This document shows positions 3,467 through 5,473 of a stretch of DNA of 5,473 nucleotides, piece after piece (the first letter of the stretch is position 1; the number at the start of each line of letters is the position of its first letter). The translations under genes were made by a program, and so were the position numbers. The notes beneath the pieces are model-generated. The model did not search any database. It saw only the letters and a list, made by a program, of their open reading frames with translations, and had not been told where the DNA came from. The stretch is from an uncultured Clostridia bacterium (GTDB lineage: Bacteria; Bacillota_A; Clostridia; Christensenellales; CAG-138). The stretch is from the NCBI GenBank assembly GCA_947302865.1, contig CAMYWS010000091.1:1-5473 (forward strand), written 5' to 3'.

Positions 3467-5473
3467 TCAAGCGGTTTTGCGCGACGTTTTCAGCGTCCGG
3501 AGCGCGTTCAGGACCGCAAGCAGCATCACGCCGACGTCACCGAACACCGCGATCCAGAGGTTTGCGATACCGAACGCGCCCAAAGCCAGAAAGATCGCCT
3601 TGACGCCGAGCGCGAACACGATGTTTTCGACCGTGATGCGGCGGGTTTTCTTTGCAATGCGGATCGCATCGATGAGCTTACTCGGCGCGTCTGCGGGGAT
3701 GATCGCGTCCGCCGCTTCAATCGCTGCGTCGCTTCCGAGCCCGCCCATCGCGACGCCGACGTCCGCGCGGGCAAGCACCGGCGCGTCGTTGATGCCGTCG
3801 CCGACGAACAGCAGCGTGCCGCCTTTCGGCAGTGTCTGATAAAGCGTTTCGACCGCTTCAAGCTTCTGATCGGGCAGAAGCTCCGTCGATACGCCGTCAA
3901 GATGAAGTTCCTTTGCAACCGCTTCGCCGACCGCCTTTGCGTCGCCGGTCAGCATGAACTGCCGCTGTACGCCGAGCGCGCGGAGCGTTTCGACCGTTTC
4001 GGAGCTGTCCGCCTTCAGCGCGTCCGCGATCACGATACAGCCCGCGTATGCGCCGTCGACCGCGACGTACGCGACCGTACCAGCCGTTTCCGGCTCGGGC
4101 ACGGACAACCCGCGCTCCGCCATCAGCCTTGCGTTGCCGACCGCGACCGCGCGTCCGTCGACGGCGGCCGTCACGCCCTTGCCGGAGATCGTGTGCGCGT
4201 CCGAAACGGACCCGATCGCTTCGCCCGCGGCTTCGAGGATCGACCTTGCGATCGGGTGCGTGGAGAACGACTCCGCGCCTGCCGCGAGCTGCAGTACGGT
4301 ATCGCTTGTAAATCCGTCCGCGGGGAGGACCTCACGGACCGAAAAGCTGCCCTCGGTCAGCGTACCGGTCTTGTCGTAGACCACCGTATGCGCCTTGTGC
4401 AGCGCTTCGAGAAAGTTTCCGCCTTTGATGAGAACGCCCGCGCGGGAAGACGCGCCGAGCCCGCCGAACACCGCAAGCGGGATCGAGATCACGAGCGCGC
4501 AGGGGCAGGAGATGACAAGAAACGTCAGCGCGCGGTGGATCCATTCTGCCCAATTGCCGGTAATCAGCGAAGGCACGACCGCGAGCAGCACGGCGGCGCC
4601 GACCACAGCGGGGGTATAGACCCTTGCAAACTTTGTGATGAACCGTTCCGCGGGCGTCTTGCGGTCCGCCGCGTCCTCGACGAGACGGATGATCTTCGAC
4701 GCGGTCGATTCACCGAACGACTTTTCGACGCGTACGGAAAGCGCGCCGTCCAGCACGATGCAGCCGGAAAGCACCGTGTCGCCTTCCAGCGCCGTGCGCG
4801 GGACCGATTCGCCGGTCAGCGCACGCGTGTCAAGCGCGGAGATCCCCGAAAGAACAACGCCGTCCAGCGGGATGCGCTCGCCGGGCCGGATGACGATCGT
4901 TTCGCCGATCTCCACGTCGGCGGGGGAGACGGAAAGCGTTTCGCCGTCCCGCACGACGTTTGCCGTATCGGGGCGGATGTTGAGGATCGCGCGGATGGAA
5001 TCCTGCGAGCGGTCGAGCGCAAGGTCGGTCAGCCATTCGCCGAGCTGATAGAGCAGCATTACCGCCGCGCCTTCGGGATATTCCCCGAGCGCGAACGCGC
5101 CGACCGAAGCGACTGTCATCAGAAACGCCTCGCCGAACACGTTGCCGTGCAGGATCCCGCGGATCGCGTTCCAAATCACGTCGTAGGCGGCGACGGCATA
5201 GCACGCAAGAAAGACCGGAAGCTCGATATACCACGGCGCGTTCAGAAAATGCGCGACGAGACCGCCGGCAAAGAGAACGGCGCCGATGATCAGCCGGATC
5301 AGCATCGTGCGGTTTTCGCCTTCCTCATGCCCGCCGTGCTCGTGCCCGCAGCCGCAGGCGTCGCCGTGGCTGTGCCCGTGATGATGCCCGCAGCCGCATT
5401 CGTCATATTCGTGGTGACGGTCGTGCTCATGCGCATGTTCGTGCCCGTGCTCATGCGCATGTTCGTGTTCGTG
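3467..5473 (-). CDS. P1B-type heavy-metal-transporting ATPase, Zn/Cd/Pb class (N-terminus outside the window)
   Basis: ATP-driven pump expected to export Zn2+, Cd2+ or Pb2+ across the cytoplasmic membrane. 668 residues are visible (numbered from the window edge). Residues 1-56 are a His/Cys-rich tail. Then come four helices (about 58-148), the actuator domain with TGE (220-222), two helices with metal-site CPC (323-325), the phosphorylation motif DKTGT (367-371), the P1B His-Pro pair (406-407), GDGIND (558-563) and two final helices. K625 and D646 there match the Lys/Asp pair typical of ZntA/CadA-type (P1B-2) pumps; copper pumps lack it. An ATG at 5305 could be mistaken for the start, but the frame stays open upstream with metal-ligand residues and has no good ribosome site at that ATG (GAGGAAGG is 13 bases away). 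The true start is therefore outside the window. No GMxCxxC (HMA) motif is visible, though one could lie beyond the edge. All catalytic motifs are intact. Confidence 0.95.
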   Translation of the reverse strand, partial: HEHEHAHEHGHEHAHEHDRHHEYDECGCGHHHGHSHGDACGCGHEHGGHEEGENRTMLIRLIIGAVLFAGGLVAHFLNAPWYIELPVFLACYAVAAYDVIWNAIRGILHGNVFGEAFLMTVASVGAFALGEYPEGAAVMLLYQLGEWLTDLALDRSQDSIRAILNIRPDTANVVRDGETLSVSPADVEIGETIVIRPGERIPLDGVVLSGISALDTRALTGESVPRTALEGDTVLSGCIVLDGALSVRVEKSFGESTASKIIRLVEDAADRKTPAERFITKFARVYTPAVVGAAVLLAVVPSLITGNWAEWIHRALTFLVISCPCALVISIPLAVFGGLGASSRAGVLIKGGNFLEALHKAHTVVYDKTGTLTEGSFSVREVLPADGFTSDTVLQLAAGAESFSTHPIARSILEAAGEAIGSVSDAHTISGKGVTAAVDGRAVAVGNARLMAERGLSVPEPETAGTVAYVAVDGAYAGCIVIADALKADSSETVETLRALGVQRQFMLTGDAKAVGEAVAKELHLDGVSTELLPDQKLEAVETLYQTLPKGGTLLFVGDGINDAPVLARADVGVAMGGLGSDAAIEAADAIIPADAPSKLIDAIRIAKKTRRITVENIVFALGVKAIFLALGAFGIANLWIAVFGDVGVMLLAVLNALRTLKTSRKTA
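5422..5467. repeat. 24-bp tandem repeat coding for the His-rich tail of the metal ATPase
   Basis: A 22-base segment at 5422-5443 recurs exactly at 5446-5467, a spacing of 24 bases (eight codons). On the - strand it encodes repeats of HEHAHEHG, with further HEH at the window edge. The period is a multiple of three, so gain or loss of a unit would keep the frame. Confidence 0.8.

Noticed and set aside
3240..3470. 76-codon open frame on the - strand through the palindromic gap
   Set aside because: No ribosome site before its start or before the internal ATG, no domain, and the sequence is dominated by inverted repeats, so the translation is probably a by-product of the element.
3467..5305. Metal ATPase starting at ATG 5305 as a complete 612-residue protein
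   Set aside because: The same frame continues upstream without a stop through a His/Cys-rich metal-binding stretch, and the ribosome site before 5305 is too distant.

Overview
The window is GC-rich and reads as a chromosomal stretch of a Gram-positive, Clostridia-like bacterium, perhaps a high-GC gut lineage. This placement is an inference from strong Shine-Dalgarno sites, a YitT protein with a DUF2179 tail, a GufA-type ZIP transporter and a Clostridia-style ABC-F ATPase. No phylogenetic marker gene is present. I see no rRNA, tRNA, CRISPR array, transposase or phage gene.

Layout from left to right: (1) the 3' part of a ZIP-family divalent metal transporter on the + strand. (2) A convergent ABC-F ATPase on the - strand; the two stop codons share the bases TTAA. 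(3) A 296-base leader/intergenic region. Read on the - strand it holds the terminator of the upstream yitT-like gene, a near-consensus sigma-70/A promoter, a 55-codon small ORF with its own ribosome binding site, and several alternative RNA pairings before the ABC-F start. (4) A YitT-family membrane protein on the - strand. (5) A 281-base gap packed with inverted repeats, probably a folded RNA or a dispersed palindromic element. (6) A P1B-type (Zn/Cd/Pb class) metal-exporting ATPase on the - strand. Its reading frame runs in phase off the right edge through a His/Cys-rich metal-binding tail.

How the genes may work together: the ZIP protein (metal uptake) and the P1B ATPase (metal efflux) are opposite arms of zinc/transition-metal homeostasis. 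They lie on different strands with unrelated genes between them, so shared control cannot be shown here. The ABC-F gene has its own promoter and a leader resembling the attenuator leaders known for antibiotic-responsive ABC-F genes. That leader is the most interesting regulatory candidate. The second is the structured gap between the ATPase and yitT. All protein families here are known; anything new would be in the non-coding or small-ORF parts.
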